In this document: positions 53,840 to 62,934 of the stretch, piece after piece
Layout: every line of letters starts with the position of its first letter
Numbering within the stretch: position 1 is the stretch's first letter
Assembly: GCF_000720255.1 (NCBI RefSeq)
Contig: NZ_JOJE01000036.1
Location: 9,135 to 73,134, forward strand
Length of the DNA: 64,000 nucleotides
From: Streptomyces griseus subsp. griseus
GTDB lineage: Bacteria; Actinomycetota; Actinomycetes; Streptomycetales; Streptomycetaceae
Direction of reading: 5' to 3'
Translations under genes and position numbers: made by a program
The notes under the pieces: model-generated
What the model saw: the letters and a program-made list of their open reading frames with translations, nothing else
What the model was told of the DNA's origin: nothing
Database searches by the model: none

Positions 53840-54642
53840 GCGGCACGACGGCTGTCACCACCCCCACCGGGCGGGCTGTCACCACCCCCGCCGGGCGCTT
53901 GGCCTCCCTCGCCCGGGCCGAACTGACGCTGCTCGGGCGCAGCAAGGGCGCGCTCGTCACGGCCGTACTCGTGCCGCTGGCGCTGCCGTTCACCCTGCGG
54001 TCGGCGGTCGACCAGATGGATGTGAAGGAGGCCGGTCTCACCGTCGGCATGGTGCTGCTGCCCGCCGCGATCGGCTTCTCGCTGCTGTTCGCGGTGTACA
54101 GCACGCTGGTCGGCGTCTACACCGCCCGGCGCGAGGAACTCGTGCTGAAGCGGCTGCGCACCGGTGAGCTGCGGGACGCGGAGATCCTCTCCGGGGCCGC
54201 GCTGCCGGCCGTCACCACGGGCCTGCTGCAGTCCCTGCTGGTGGCGGCGGGCAGCACCGCCCTGCTCGACGTCCCGGCCCCCAGGGCGCCCCATCTCGCG
54301 GTCCTGGGACTGCTGTTGGGTCTGGTGATGTGCGCGGCTCTCGCCGGGGTCACGGCGGGGCTGACCCGGACCGTGGAGAGCGCGCAGGTCACCACGATGC
54401 CTCTGGTGCTGGTGTCGATGATCGGCTCCGGCGTCGCCGTCCCCCTGGAGCTGCTGCCCGACAACCTGGCCTCGGTGTGCGAACTGCTGCCGCTGTCGCC
54501 CGTCATCACCCTGGTGCGCGGCGGCTGGACCGGCAGTCTGTCGGCGTACGAGGCACTGGGCGCGGTGGCCACCGCGCTGGCCTGGACGGTGATCGCGGTG
54601 TTTGCTGTACGGCGGTGGTTCCGCTGGGAGCCACGGCGCTGA
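53836..54642 (+). CDS. ABC-2 type transporter permease
   Basis: This 268-residue, six-helix ABC-2 membrane subunit starts at the ATG overlapping the ATPase stop. Segments include TAVLVPLALPFTL, VGMVLLPAAIGFSLLFAVYS, the conserved ARREELVLKRLRTGEL between helices 2 and 3, and PLELLPDNLASVCELLPLSP near the last loop. It pairs with the ATPase to export a hydrophobic compound or peptide. Two repeats of Thr-Thr-Pro-x-Gly-Arg near the N-terminus reflect an 18-bp imperfect duplication. Confidence 0.88.
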   Translation: MSGTTAVTTPTGRAVTTPAGRLASLARAELTLLGRSKGALVTAVLVPLALPFTLRSAVDQMDVKEAGLTVGMVLLPAAIGFSLLFAVYSTLVGVYTARREELVLKRLRTGELRDAEILSGAALPAVTTGLLQSLLVAAGSTALLDVPAPRAPHLAVLGLLLGLVMCAALAGVTAGLTRTVESAQVTTMPLVLVSMIGSGVAVPLELLPDNLASVCELLPLSPVITLVRGGWTGSLSAYEALGAVATALAWTVIAVFAVRRWFRWEPRR

Positions 54643-54683
54643 CGTACGGGTCGGACGTACGGGGACATGGGGGGCACGGGGAG

Positions 54684-55901
54684 ATGGGCGGGCCGGGGCG
54701 TTGGTGGCGGAGCAAGAGCACACCGGCGAAGGTCGAGTGGTACACGCGCTGGACGTTCCACTTCTTCGCGATGATCGAGGTCGCAGCCTTCGGATTGCAG
54801 TTGTTCAGTCAGGTGGGACCCCGGCTGGCGGGTCTTCTCCTGGTGATGGTGTGCCTGCACGCCCTCGCCTGCGGAGTGACCGCGTCGGTGGCCCTCGACT
54901 GGACGCGCGGGCGGCGTGAACAGCCGGTCCGGATGGTGTGGGCCCTCGGCGTCGTCACCACGCTCGTCGCCGTAGTGACGATCGGGATCGCGCAGCGCGG
55001 CCCCGAGGGCGACGGCGTCGACACCGCCGCGGGCGGGATCTTCGGCGTCGTCCTGGTCTTCGGTGCCGGGGTCATGTCACTCGGTGTCCACAACCGGCGG
55101 CGGGTCTTCGCCCTCGTCGTCGGCTTCGCGGCGGGCGGCGGACTGGTGACGTGGCCGCTGGGGCTGCCCGGAGCCGTCGCGCTGCTCACCTCACTGATGG
55201 TGCTGCTCGGCGGCGGCTTCCTCGCTTTCACCTCGATCTTCTCCGTCTGGCTCCTCAGCGCCGTGTACGAACTCGACGAGGCCCGCGAGACCCGCGCCCG
55301 ACTGGCCGTCGCCGAGGAGCGGCTGCGGTTCGGGCGTGACCTGCACGACGTGATGGGGCGCAACCTGGCCGTCATCGCGCTGAAGAGCGAACTGTCCGTG
55401 CAACTGGCGCGACGCGGACGGCCCGAGGCCGTGGAGCAGATGATCGAGGTGCAGCGGATCGCGCAGGAGTCCCAGCGCGAGGTGCGGGACGTCGTACGCG
55501 GCTACCGGGAAGCCGATCTGAGTGTCGAACTCGCTGGTGCACAAGGGGTGTTGACGGCGGCGGGAATCACCTGCGAGATGACCGGGGAGGCGGTCGGGCT
55601 GCCCGGCGAGGTGCAGTCGGCGCTCGCCTGGGTGGTGCGGGAGGCGACGACCAACGTGCTACGGCACGGGGATGCCGGTCGGTGTTCGGTGGGGCTGACG
55701 GTGACGGAGGGGCATGTGATGCTGACGGTGGAGAACGACGGGGTCGCGGCATCTCCCGCGGGGAACGGCGGCTCGGGGCTCGCGGGGCTGCGGGAGCGGC
55801 TGGCCGCAGTGGACGGGACTTTGGTGGCGGGGCCCACGGCCGTGGGGGTGTTCCGGCTGGTGGCGGAGGTTCCGCTGGCGTCGGTGGAGGTGGCCTCGTG
55901 A
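54684..55901 (+). CDS. Sensor histidine kinase (HisKA_3, NarL-type system)
   Basis: The product is 405 residues. Five or so membrane helices (about 25-190) are followed by a coiled linker and a HisKA_3 domain with the phospho-acceptor His in RDLHDVMGRNLAVI. The HATPase domain has the N-box EATTNVLRH and G-box NGGSGLAGLRERL. There is no large sensor loop, as in the DesK/LiaS type that senses membrane state. It sits between the permease and its response regulator, and its stop overlaps the regulator's GTG. The only upstream ribosome-binding site is weak, so coupling to the permease is likely. Confidence 0.88.
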   Translation: MGGPGRWWRSKSTPAKVEWYTRWTFHFFAMIEVAAFGLQLFSQVGPRLAGLLLVMVCLHALACGVTASVALDWTRGRREQPVRMVWALGVVTTLVAVVTIGIAQRGPEGDGVDTAAGGIFGVVLVFGAGVMSLGVHNRRRVFALVVGFAAGGGLVTWPLGLPGAVALLTSLMVLLGGGFLAFTSIFSVWLLSAVYELDEARETRARLAVAEERLRFGRDLHDVMGRNLAVIALKSELSVQLARRGRPEAVEQMIEVQRIAQESQREVRDVVRGYREADLSVELAGAQGVLTAAGITCEMTGEAVGLPGEVQSALAWVVREATTNVLRHGDAGRCSVGLTVTEGHVMLTVENDGVAASPAGNGGSGLAGLRERLAAVDGTLVAGPTAVGVFRLVAEVPLASVEVAS

Positions 55902-56506
55902 CCGTGCGCGTGCTGCTCGCCGACGACGAGCACTTGATCCGGGGTGCGCTGGCCGCGTTGCTGTCCCTCGAGGACGACCTGGTGATCGTCGCCGAGGCGG
56001 CCACCGGACCGGAGGCACTGGCGATGGCACGGGCGCACGCGCCCGACGTCGCCGTACTGGACCTGCAGATGCCGGGCGCCGACGGTGTGAAGGTCGCCAC
56101 ATCCCTGCGGACGGAGCTGCCGGCCTGCCAGGTCCTCATCGTCACCAGTCACGGCCGCCCCGGGCATCTGAAGCGGGCGCTTGCCGCGGGGGTGCGCGGG
56201 TTCGTGCCCAAGACCGTCAGCGCGCAGCGGCTCGCCGAGATCATCCGCACGGTCCACGCGGGAAACCGTTACGTCGACCCCGAGTTGGCCGCCGACGCGA
56301 TCTCCGCCGGGGACTCGCCGCTGACCGCCCGGGAGGCCGAGGTGCTGGAACTCGCGGCCGACGGGTCGCCCGTCGCGGAGATCGCCGAGCGGGCCGCGCT
56401 GTCCCAGGGGACCGTACGGAACTACCTGTCGTCGGCCGCGACGAAGCTCGGGGCGGAGAACCGGCACACCGCGGTGCGTCTCGCCCGCGAGCGAGGTTGG
56501 GTATAG
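55898..56506 (+). CDS. NarL/LuxR-family response regulator
   Basis: This 202-residue protein has receiver residues Asp-Asp in LLADDEHLIRG, the phospho-Asp in VAVLDLQMPG and Lys in GFVPKTVS. The LuxR-type HTH follows: LTAREAEVLELAADG and SQGTVRNYLSSAATKLG. The GTG at 55898 overlaps the kinase stop (GTGA). It likely controls the ABC transporter operon in which it lies, as in LiaRS/DesRK-like detoxification or membrane-stress modules. tRNA-Gly follows 24 bp after its stop. Confidence 0.92.
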   Translation: MTVRVLLADDEHLIRGALAALLSLEDDLVIVAEAATGPEALAMARAHAPDVAVLDLQMPGADGVKVATSLRTELPACQVLIVTSHGRPGHLKRALAAGVRGFVPKTVSAQRLAEIIRTVHAGNRYVDPELAADAISAGDSPLTAREAEVLELAADGSPVAEIAERAALSQGTVRNYLSSAATKLGAENRHTAVRLARERGWV

Positions 56507-56529
56507 TTGCTCTCGCACCACGGTGCAAC

Positions 56530-56602
56530 GCGGACGTAGCTCAGTTGGTAGAGCGCAACCTTGCCAAGGTTGAGGTCGCGAGTTCGAACCTCGTCGTCCG
56601 CT
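56530..56602 (+). tRNA. tRNA-Gly (GCC), copy 2
   Basis: Identical to the copy at 52673-52745, with anticodon GCC in TTGCCAA. Confidence 0.95.
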
Positions 56603-56604
56603 CT

Positions 56605-56640
56605 GGATCGGCCCCCCGGTTTCTGCCGGGGGGCTTTTTC
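56605..56640 (+). terminator. Terminator after tRNA-Gly (GCC) copy 2
   Basis: Hairpin GCCCCCCGG-TTTCTG-CCGGGGGGC followed by TTTTT. The reverse direction could also serve purC, which ends at 56659. Confidence 0.9.
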
Positions 56641-56658
56641 GTGCCCTTTTGCCCGGGG

Positions 56659-57558
56659 CTACGCCCAGCTGGTGCCGGTCAGGCGCTCGTACGCCTCGAT
56701 GTACTTGGCGCGGGTGGCCTGGACGACCTGCTCGGGCAGCGGCGGCGGGGGCTGCTCGCTCCTGCGGTCCCAGCCGGACTCCGCCGAGGTGAGCCAGTCG
56801 CGGACGAACTGCTTGTCGTAGGACGGCTGCGCGCGACCCGGTTCCCACTGGTCGGCGGGCCAGAAGCGGGAGGAGTCGGGGGTGAGGACCTCGTCGCCGA
56901 TTACCAGGGTCTCCCCGTCGAAGCCGAACTCGAACTTCGTGTCCGCCAGGATGATGCCCCGGTCCCGGGCGACGTCGCGGGCCCGGGCGTAGATGGCGAG
57001 GGTGGCCTGGCGCAGCTGGGCGGCGGTGTCGGCACCGACCTGCCGGGCGACCTCCTCGTAGGAGACGTTCTCGTCGTGCTCGCCGACGGCGGCCTTCGTG
57101 GCCGGGGTGAAGATCGGGGCGGGCAGCTCGGAGCCGTTGACGAGGCCCTCGGGCAGGGCGAGGCCGCAGACGGTGCGGGACTCGTCGTACTCGAGCAGGC
57201 CCGAGCCGGTGAGGTAGCCGCGGGCCACGCACTCCACGGGGACCATCTTCAGCGGCTTGCAGACGAGGGTGCGGCCGGCCCAGTCGGCGGGGGCGCCGGC
57301 GGGCAGCTCGGTGCTCAGGACGTGGTTGGGGATCAGGTCGGCGAACTGGTCGAACCACCACAGGGAGAGCTGGGTGAGGACCCGGCCCTTGTCGGGGATC
57401 TCGGTGGGCAGCACCCAGTCGAAGGCGGACATGCGGTCGCTGGCGACCATCACGAGGTCGCCCGCCTCGTTCTGGTACAGCTCGCGCACCTTGCCGGTGT
57501 GCAGATGCACCAGACCCGGAACCTGGATCGGCTCGGGCTTTTCTACGAATCCGGACAC
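56659..57558 (-). CDS. purC: Phosphoribosylaminoimidazole-succinocarboxamide synthase
   Basis: This 299-residue PurC couples CAIR with aspartate, using ATP, to give SAICAR. Segments are HTGKVRELYQNEAGDLVMVA, SDRMSAFDW, VECVARGYLTGSG and ADTKFEFGFDG. The GTG at 57558 has GGGGAGGAACC upstream. It is alone on the minus strand, downstream of the N,N-dimethylformamidase-like gene by 68 bp, and convergent with the tRNA-Gly gene. Confidence 0.97.
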   Translation of the reverse strand: MSGFVEKPEPIQVPGLVHLHTGKVRELYQNEAGDLVMVASDRMSAFDWVLPTEIPDKGRVLTQLSLWWFDQFADLIPNHVLSTELPAGAPADWAGRTLVCKPLKMVPVECVARGYLTGSGLLEYDESRTVCGLALPEGLVNGSELPAPIFTPATKAAVGEHDENVSYEEVARQVGADTAAQLRQATLAIYARARDVARDRGIILADTKFEFGFDGETLVIGDEVLTPDSSRFWPADQWEPGRAQPSYDKQFVRDWLTSAESGWDRRSEQPPPPLPEQVVQATRAKYIEAYERLTGTSWA

Positions 57559-57626
57559 GGTTCCTCCCCGTGGTTCTGTCCAATGGCTCGATTGTCCCGT
57601 ACGCGGACAGGCCGGGGGACGGCGGG

Positions 57627-59117
57627 TCAGTCGCGTTTGCAGATGCGGTCGAGGAGGTTCGCGGTGGCGCGCTGGACGCGTGGGTCCACGTGGCCCGGGC
57701 GGTCCAGGGCCGGGGACCAGGCGAACGTTCCGGCCGCGAACACCAGGGCGCCTGAGGGGGCGCGGTAGAGGGAGGTCTCCTGGTGGCGCAGGACGCCGTC
57801 GCCGTCGGTGTACGGGGAGTGGGCGAGCAGGACGCGTTCCTCGTGGGCGGGAAGCGGGGCGCGCGGGAAATAGCGGTCGGCCTCGCCCGCGACCAGGCCC
57901 TCCATCTCGTCGCCCTCGTGCGCGCCGGTGGCCTCCCACAGCCAGTGCTCGGCGTTGCGCACGATCAGCGGACGGGGCTCGGGCACACGGCCCGCGTACT
58001 GGATGCCGACGAGTTGCTGTTCGGGCCGGTCGATCTCCCGCCAGAGCACGGGCTTGCCGGGGCCCTTGCGCTTGCGGCAGGTGAGCAGGCGGTCGGGGAC
58101 ACCGGAGGGCGATGGCCCGAGCTCGACCTGCCAGTACATGCTGTTCGCGGACAGGAACACCAGCGAGGTGGCGTTCTCCACGGCGAGCTCGGCGGAGCGG
58201 CGCATGGCGCTCGACCAGTACTCGTCGTGGCCGGGGAAGACCAGGCCGCGGTAGCGGGTGGCATCGACGCGACCGGCGTGCAGGTCGCGGGCGTCGGCGT
58301 AGGCGAGGTCGTAGCCGTAGCGCTCGGCCCAGCGGATGAAGTCGTAGGCGTGACCGACGTGCAGCGGGAGGCCGGCGCCCGCGTACGGCCGGTCGAAGGA
58401 CACCGTGGTCGCCGCGTCGGCCTCGCCGAGGAGCCGGCCGTTGTCGTCCCAGGCGTGGTAGAGGCTGGCGCCGGTGCGGCCGTCCTCCGGGTAGAGGTTG
58501 TACGCCTGCCAGGTGATGTCGGGCAGCAGCAGGAGCAGGTCGGCGGGGCGGTGGTCGCGGACCGTGAAGGGGATGTGCGAGCGGTAGCCGTCGACGGTGG
58601 TGAGGACGGCGACGTACGCGCCGACGCTCCAGTACGAGGGGATCTGCATCCGCCAGGACAGCCACCAGTGGTGACAGGAGACCGTACGGTCGGCGGTCAG
58701 CGGCGGGAGCTGGACTATGCCGGACAGGCGCGGGCTGGTGGTGATCTTGGCGGCGCCGTCGCCGCCGTAGTGGCCGATGCGGTAGATGTCGACGCTGAAT
58801 TCCTGGGGCGGGTCGACGGTGACGTGGAAGTCGACGGACTCGCCGGGGGCGGCCGCGCCGTTGGAGACGAAGCCCTTGATCTGGCGGCGGACGTCGTCGG
58901 CCGAGCGGGGGATTCCGGCGGCGCGCGGGGCCGGGATCCTGGCTGCTCCCGGTGACTGGTCCGGTGTCGGCCCCACGTACCAGGGGACGACCTGGCCGGA
59001 GTCGCCGAAGTACGTCTCGCTGCCGCGCAGCCAGGGGACGGGCCCCTGGCCGAAGGGGTCCGTCACGGCGTGTGCCAGGGCTCCCGACTCCCAGCGGCGG
59101 ACCTGCTCCGACCCCAT
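57627..59117 (-). CDS. N,N-dimethylformamidase beta-subunit-like domain protein
   Basis: The product is 496 residues. It opens with an Arg/Trp/Pro-rich head and a beta-sandwich (GESVDFHVTVDPPQEFSVDIYRIGHYGG), followed by the glutamine-amidotransferase-like fold of the DMFase large-subunit family: LLLLPDITWQAYN, FIRWAERYGYDLAY, FPGHDEYWSSAMR and FLSANSMYWQVEL. True DMFase uses a mononuclear iron site to hydrolyse DMF; this is a widespread Streptomyces homologue of unknown substrate, without a small alpha subunit nearby. There is no clear signal peptide. It is conserved next to purC, so it probably belongs to the core genome. Confidence 0.75.
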   Translation of the reverse strand: MGSEQVRRWESGALAHAVTDPFGQGPVPWLRGSETYFGDSGQVVPWYVGPTPDQSPGAARIPAPRAAGIPRSADDVRRQIKGFVSNGAAAPGESVDFHVTVDPPQEFSVDIYRIGHYGGDGAAKITTSPRLSGIVQLPPLTADRTVSCHHWWLSWRMQIPSYWSVGAYVAVLTTVDGYRSHIPFTVRDHRPADLLLLLPDITWQAYNLYPEDGRTGASLYHAWDDNGRLLGEADAATTVSFDRPYAGAGLPLHVGHAYDFIRWAERYGYDLAYADARDLHAGRVDATRYRGLVFPGHDEYWSSAMRRSAELAVENATSLVFLSANSMYWQVELGPSPSGVPDRLLTCRKRKGPGKPVLWREIDRPEQQLVGIQYAGRVPEPRPLIVRNAEHWLWEATGAHEGDEMEGLVAGEADRYFPRAPLPAHEERVLLAHSPYTDGDGVLRHQETSLYRAPSGALVFAAGTFAWSPALDRPGHVDPRVQRATANLLDRICKRD

Positions 59118-59326
59118 GCTGCTCCCCCTCCCGTGTGCCCCCGTACCTCGTCCTGCGTGTGCTGCTGTGTCGCTTTCGTGTGCATGTGGGTGCGTGGCCT
59201 ATGTCGCAAGCTCTTGCCATGTGCGCGATCGGTCCCAGCACATCACATAACGCACGCATGCTGTCACTATTTGTTGCGAATTGACCGAAAGTGGAACCGG
59301 GGGGTCCGGTCACAGGGCTCAGGCCG

Positions 59327-61222
59327 TCATACGAGCCGTACCGGCTTCTCCGGGCGTATGCCCAGCTCGACCATCCAGGTCCGGAGGGGGGTCGGGTCGC
59401 CGTCCTCTATGAGGCTGAGGACACGGGGAGCCAGGTCCGTGGCTCGCTCGCCGTTGACCAGGAGGGAAGGGCCGTCGAGCCAGTCCAGGCCAGGGACGGC
59501 CCCGGCGGTGTCCATCGCGGCGCAGCAGACCATCGCCGTGACGTGGTCGGCGAGGAGTTCGCGGGGGGTGCGTGGGGACTGGAGCGGGAAGAGGGGGAGA
59601 GTCCCGTCGTCCCAGAGAGCGGTTTCGGGGCTGCCCTGGCCCGGGGCGGGCGGTGCGTCGGCGGAGGCGGGGCCCTGCGGGGCCAGCGCGGCCTCCTCGC
59701 GGGCGAGCTCGGCGGTGAGACGGGCGGCCAGGGCGACGTTGCGGGGGTTGGGCGGGGGGTCGGTGTGTGGCTCGGGGGGCTCGTGAGCACCTGGGAGGTG
59801 GGAGTCCGTGAGATCCGGGGAGGCGGTGCGGCCCGCGGGGTCCGAGGGGTCCATGAGATCGGTGGAGTCCATGAGATCCGTGGAGTCTCTGAGGGGTGCG
59901 CCGGTGACCGGTGGGCCCGTGAGGTGATCCAGGACTCGGGACAGGGTGGGGCCGGCGGTGTCCGAGGCCGGGTGTTCCCGGGTCGTGGGGTCCGACGTCG
60001 TGGGGTCCGGGCAGGGGCGTACGCCGAGGGTGTCGAGAACGCGGTGGAGACGGGCGGCGTCGGTGCGCCACTTGCGGTCGACGACCTCCTCCGGATATTC
60101 CTGCCAGTCCACCGGGGCCCAGTCGGGGCCGGTCTCCGCGGGGCCGCCGTGGAAGAGGCGGGCGGCAAGCAGCGAAGCGGCCTCGTCGATCGCGCCGGGC
60201 TCCTCGAGCAGGTCGCAGGCGGGACGCTCGCCGAGCCGGGAGGTAAACCCCTCGGCCAGCCGGTCACGGCGGGACAGCTCGGTCAGTGCGGCCACGACTC
60301 CCGCGTCCAGCCGGGAGGGCCAGCGGCCCATCCGCCAGGCGGGCAGCGCGACCCGCGTGAGCAGCCGGTCCCAGCCCGCGTACGCCAGGCCCACCTGCTC
60401 CTGGGCCACGATCCGCAGCCCGTAATCCACAGCCTGTGCCCGCTCGGCCGCCGCGGCTGCCACGCCCCGCTCCATCTCGGCCGCGTGCCCCCGGCAGCTG
60501 CGCAACAGCAGCCGGGCCACCCAGCCGATGCCCTCGCACGCCGAGCGGAACAAGGGGCAGCGGCCCTGCGTCGACGCCACGGCGACCGCCGCGTCCAGTC
60601 CCCGTACGAAGCGGCGGGCTGCGGCTATGTCCGGCTGCGCCGAGGGCCCCGTACCGGCGACGACCGGGGCGAGGACGGCGCGCAGCTCGCCGACGCGCAT
60701 CCACCACAGGAACGGGGAGCCGATGACGAGGACGGGCGCGGCCGTCGTGCGGCGGTGGGGACGGCCGCCCGCGGCCACCTCGTCGTGGAGCTCGGGCGGG
60801 GGCGGGCCGTGGGCGCGATGGGTGCGGTCCTCCAGCCAGCTGTCGCAGTCGGGGGTGAGCGCCACGGCCGAGGGGGCGGGTACGTCGAGGCGGTCGGCGA
60901 GGTCGCGCACCAGGCGGTACAGATCGGGGGCCGCGTCCTCGGCGACGGGCACCGTGGGGCTCACGGCGGGCCGGGAGCGGGCGACGACCAGGGCGATGAC
61001 ACCGGCCGCGACCAGCACGACGAGCGCCACGGCGGACACCGCCCAGCGGGCGGCGTCCCAGCCGGTGCCCACGAGGTGGCCGGTGGATCCGCCGGCGAGC
61101 AGGATCACGGCGGCTGCCGCGGGCAGCAGGGCGACGGCCAGCGCGCGGCTGCGGATCCGCAGCACGGCGAGGGCCCGGGCGCGAGCCGCCTGTGCCCCCA
61201 CTTCCATACCGATGCCGGTCAC
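59327..61222 (-). CDS. Two-helix membrane protein resembling an inactive M48-type peptidase
   Basis: The product is 631 residues. Two transmembrane helices lie at about 29-52 and 62-84, in the position M48/HtpX-like proteins have them. The next part reads like M48 (APVLVIGSPFLWWMRVGELRAVLAPVVAG, here with AP-VVAG where HExxH should be, about residue 180-188), and a later helical region contains AAAAAERAQAVDYGLRIV where the third ligand would be. The zinc site is therefore lost. A long Asp/Pro/Ser-rich stretch (about 420-540) with a repeated DSTDLMD separates a C-terminal helical domain. No function can be assigned; a scaffold or pseudoenzyme is my inference. Confidence 0.6.
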   Translation of the reverse strand: MTGIGMEVGAQAARARALAVLRIRSRALAVALLPAAAAVILLAGGSTGHLVGTGWDAARWAVSAVALVVLVAAGVIALVVARSRPAVSPTVPVAEDAAPDLYRLVRDLADRLDVPAPSAVALTPDCDSWLEDRTHRAHGPPPPELHDEVAAGGRPHRRTTAAPVLVIGSPFLWWMRVGELRAVLAPVVAGTGPSAQPDIAAARRFVRGLDAAVAVASTQGRCPLFRSACEGIGWVARLLLRSCRGHAAEMERGVAAAAAERAQAVDYGLRIVAQEQVGLAYAGWDRLLTRVALPAWRMGRWPSRLDAGVVAALTELSRRDRLAEGFTSRLGERPACDLLEEPGAIDEAASLLAARLFHGGPAETGPDWAPVDWQEYPEEVVDRKWRTDAARLHRVLDTLGVRPCPDPTTSDPTTREHPASDTAGPTLSRVLDHLTGPPVTGAPLRDSTDLMDSTDLMDPSDPAGRTASPDLTDSHLPGAHEPPEPHTDPPPNPRNVALAARLTAELAREEAALAPQGPASADAPPAPGQGSPETALWDDGTLPLFPLQSPRTPRELLADHVTAMVCCAAMDTAGAVPGLDWLDGPSLLVNGERATDLAPRVLSLIEDGDPTPLRTWMVELGIRPEKPVRLV

Positions 61223-61505
61223 GACCCGACCTCACCCCCCTGCCGTCCGGGCGCCGTCACGGGCGCTTTCCTGGCGTTGCTCACTCCCCCACTGTGGCAC
61301 CCACGACTGACATCGCAATGCCGGTGGGCCAAGTGCCGGAATGCTTGCGCCGCACCCTAGTTGGGGCCCCGCCACACGTCAGCCGTATGGGGCAGCGCTC
61401 ACTCGATGGAATGGCTTTGGGGAGAGCTGGATGACGCTGGGCAAGGATCAGGCCCCGAATCCTGAGACGGATCCGGGGCCTGTCGGGTTCATCGGGCCGG
61501 TGGGC
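61223..61505. other. Intergenic region with purD terminator
   Basis: The 283-base gap holds the purD terminator (61450-61480) and, nearer 61230-61330, the likely promoter of the two-helix membrane protein. No gene is seen. Confidence 0.4.
61450..61480 (-). terminator. Terminator of purD
   Basis: Hairpin GGCCCCG-AATCC...GGAT-CCGGGGCC begins about 25 nt after the purD stop on the minus strand. There is no T-tract. Confidence 0.7.
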
Positions 61506-62759
61506 CTACCGCGCTCCCGCCACCTTCTCGGCGATGTCCGTGCGGTGCTGGGAGCCGTCCAGGCGGATGCGGCCCACCGCGCGGTACGCCCGTTCACGGG
61601 CCTGGCCGAGGTCGTCGCCGGTCGCGGTGACGGAGAGGACGCGGCCGCCGGCGCTGACGACGGCGTCACCGTCGCGCCTGGTCCCGGCGTGCAGGACGTA
61701 CGCGTGCGGGGCGTCCTCGGCGGCCACCTCGTCGAGGCCGGTGATCGGGTCGCCGGTGCGCGGGGTACCCGGGTAGTTGTGCGAGGCGACGACGACGGTC
61801 ACGGCCGCGTCGTCGCTCCAGCGCAGGGGCTCCAGGTGGGCGAGGTTGCCGGAGGCGGACGCCATCAGCAGACCGGCGAGGGGGGTCTGGAGGCGGGCCA
61901 GCACGACCTGGGTCTCCGGGTCACCGAAGCGGGCGTTGAACTCGATGACGCGGACGCCCCGGCTGGTGATCGCGAGGCCGGCGTAGAGCAGGCCGGAGAA
62001 CGGGGTGCCGCGGCGGCGCATCTCGTCGACGGTCGGCTGCAGGACGGTCTCCAGGACCTCCTCGACCAGCTTCGGGTCGGCCCACGGCAGCGGCGAGTAC
62101 GCGCCCATGCCGCCCGTGTTCGGCCCCTCGTCGCCGTCCAGCGCCCGCTTGAAGTCCTGGGCGGGCTGGAGCGGGACGACCGTCTCGCCGTCGGTGACGG
62201 CGAAGAGGCTGACCTCGGGGCCGTCGAGGAACTCCTCGATGACGACCCTCTCGCAGGCGGCGGCGTGGGCAGCGGCGGCCTCGACGTCGTCGGTGACGAC
62301 GACGCCCTTGCCGGCGGCGAGACCGTCGTCCTTCACGACGTACGGCGCCCCGAAGGCGTCCAGGGCCTCCGCGACCTCCTCCGGCGTCGTGCAGACGTAG
62401 GAGCGCGCCGTGGGTACACCGGCCGCCGCCATCACGTCCTTGGCGAACGCCTTGGAGCCCTCGAGCCGCGCGGCCTCCCCGGAGGGGCCGAAGACCGGGA
62501 TGCCCGCCGCGCGCACGGCGTCGGCGACCCCGGCGACGAGCGGGGCCTCCGGGCCCACCACCACGAGGTCGGCGCCGAGTTCCGTGGCCAGCTCGGACAC
62601 GGCCTTGCCGTCGAGCGCGTCGACCTTGTGCAGCTCGGCGACCTCGGCGATGCCGGCGTTGCCGGGTGCGCAGTGCAGCGCGGTCACGGCGGGGTCGAGG
62701 GACAGGGAGCGGCACAGGGCGTGTTCGCGGGCGCCGGTACCGATGACGAGGACCTTCAC
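61506..62759 (-). CDS. purD: Phosphoribosylamine-glycine ligase (GAR synthetase)
   Basis: This 417-residue ATP-grasp enzyme joins phosphoribosylamine to glycine. It starts [15 protein letters not shown] (GTG 62759); an open frame upstream lacks coding bias. Further marks are [35 protein letters not shown] and [12 protein letters not shown]. It is separate from the other pur operons, with dnaX 175 bp upstream on the same strand. Confidence 0.97.
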   Translation of the reverse strand: MKVLVIGTGAREHALCRSLSLDPAVTALHCAPGNAGIAEVAELHKVDALDGKAVSELATELGADLVVVGPEAPLVAGVADAVRAAGIPVFGPSGEAARLEGSKAFAKDVMAAAGVPTARSYVCTTPEEVAEALDAFGAPYVVKDDGLAAGKGVVVTDDVEAAAAHAAACERVVIEEFLDGPEVSLFAVTDGETVVPLQPAQDFKRALDGDEGPNTGGMGAYSPLPWADPKLVEEVLETVLQPTVDEMRRRGTPFSGLLYAGLAITSRGVRVIEFNARFGDPETQVVLARLQTPLAGLLMASASGNLAHLEPLRWSDDAAVTVVVASHNYPGTPRTGDPITGLDEVAAEDAPHAYVLHAGTRRDGDAVVSAGGRVLSVTATGDDLGQARERAYRAVGRIRLDGSQHRTDIAEKVAGAR

Positions 62760-62934
62760 GGGGGCCAGCCTATCGGCAGGGCGGGGCCGGCTTTGTGCGG
62801 GCTGCCGAAGGGGTGGGGCCGAAAGGGTTGTGGGTTTCTCCAAGGCGAGAAGAGGGGGTGGGGTAACTCAGTTATGGGAGTGGAGGGTTGTGACCGCCGG
62901 GCCACCAGCGTCCCGGGGCTGCTCCGCCCCTCGG

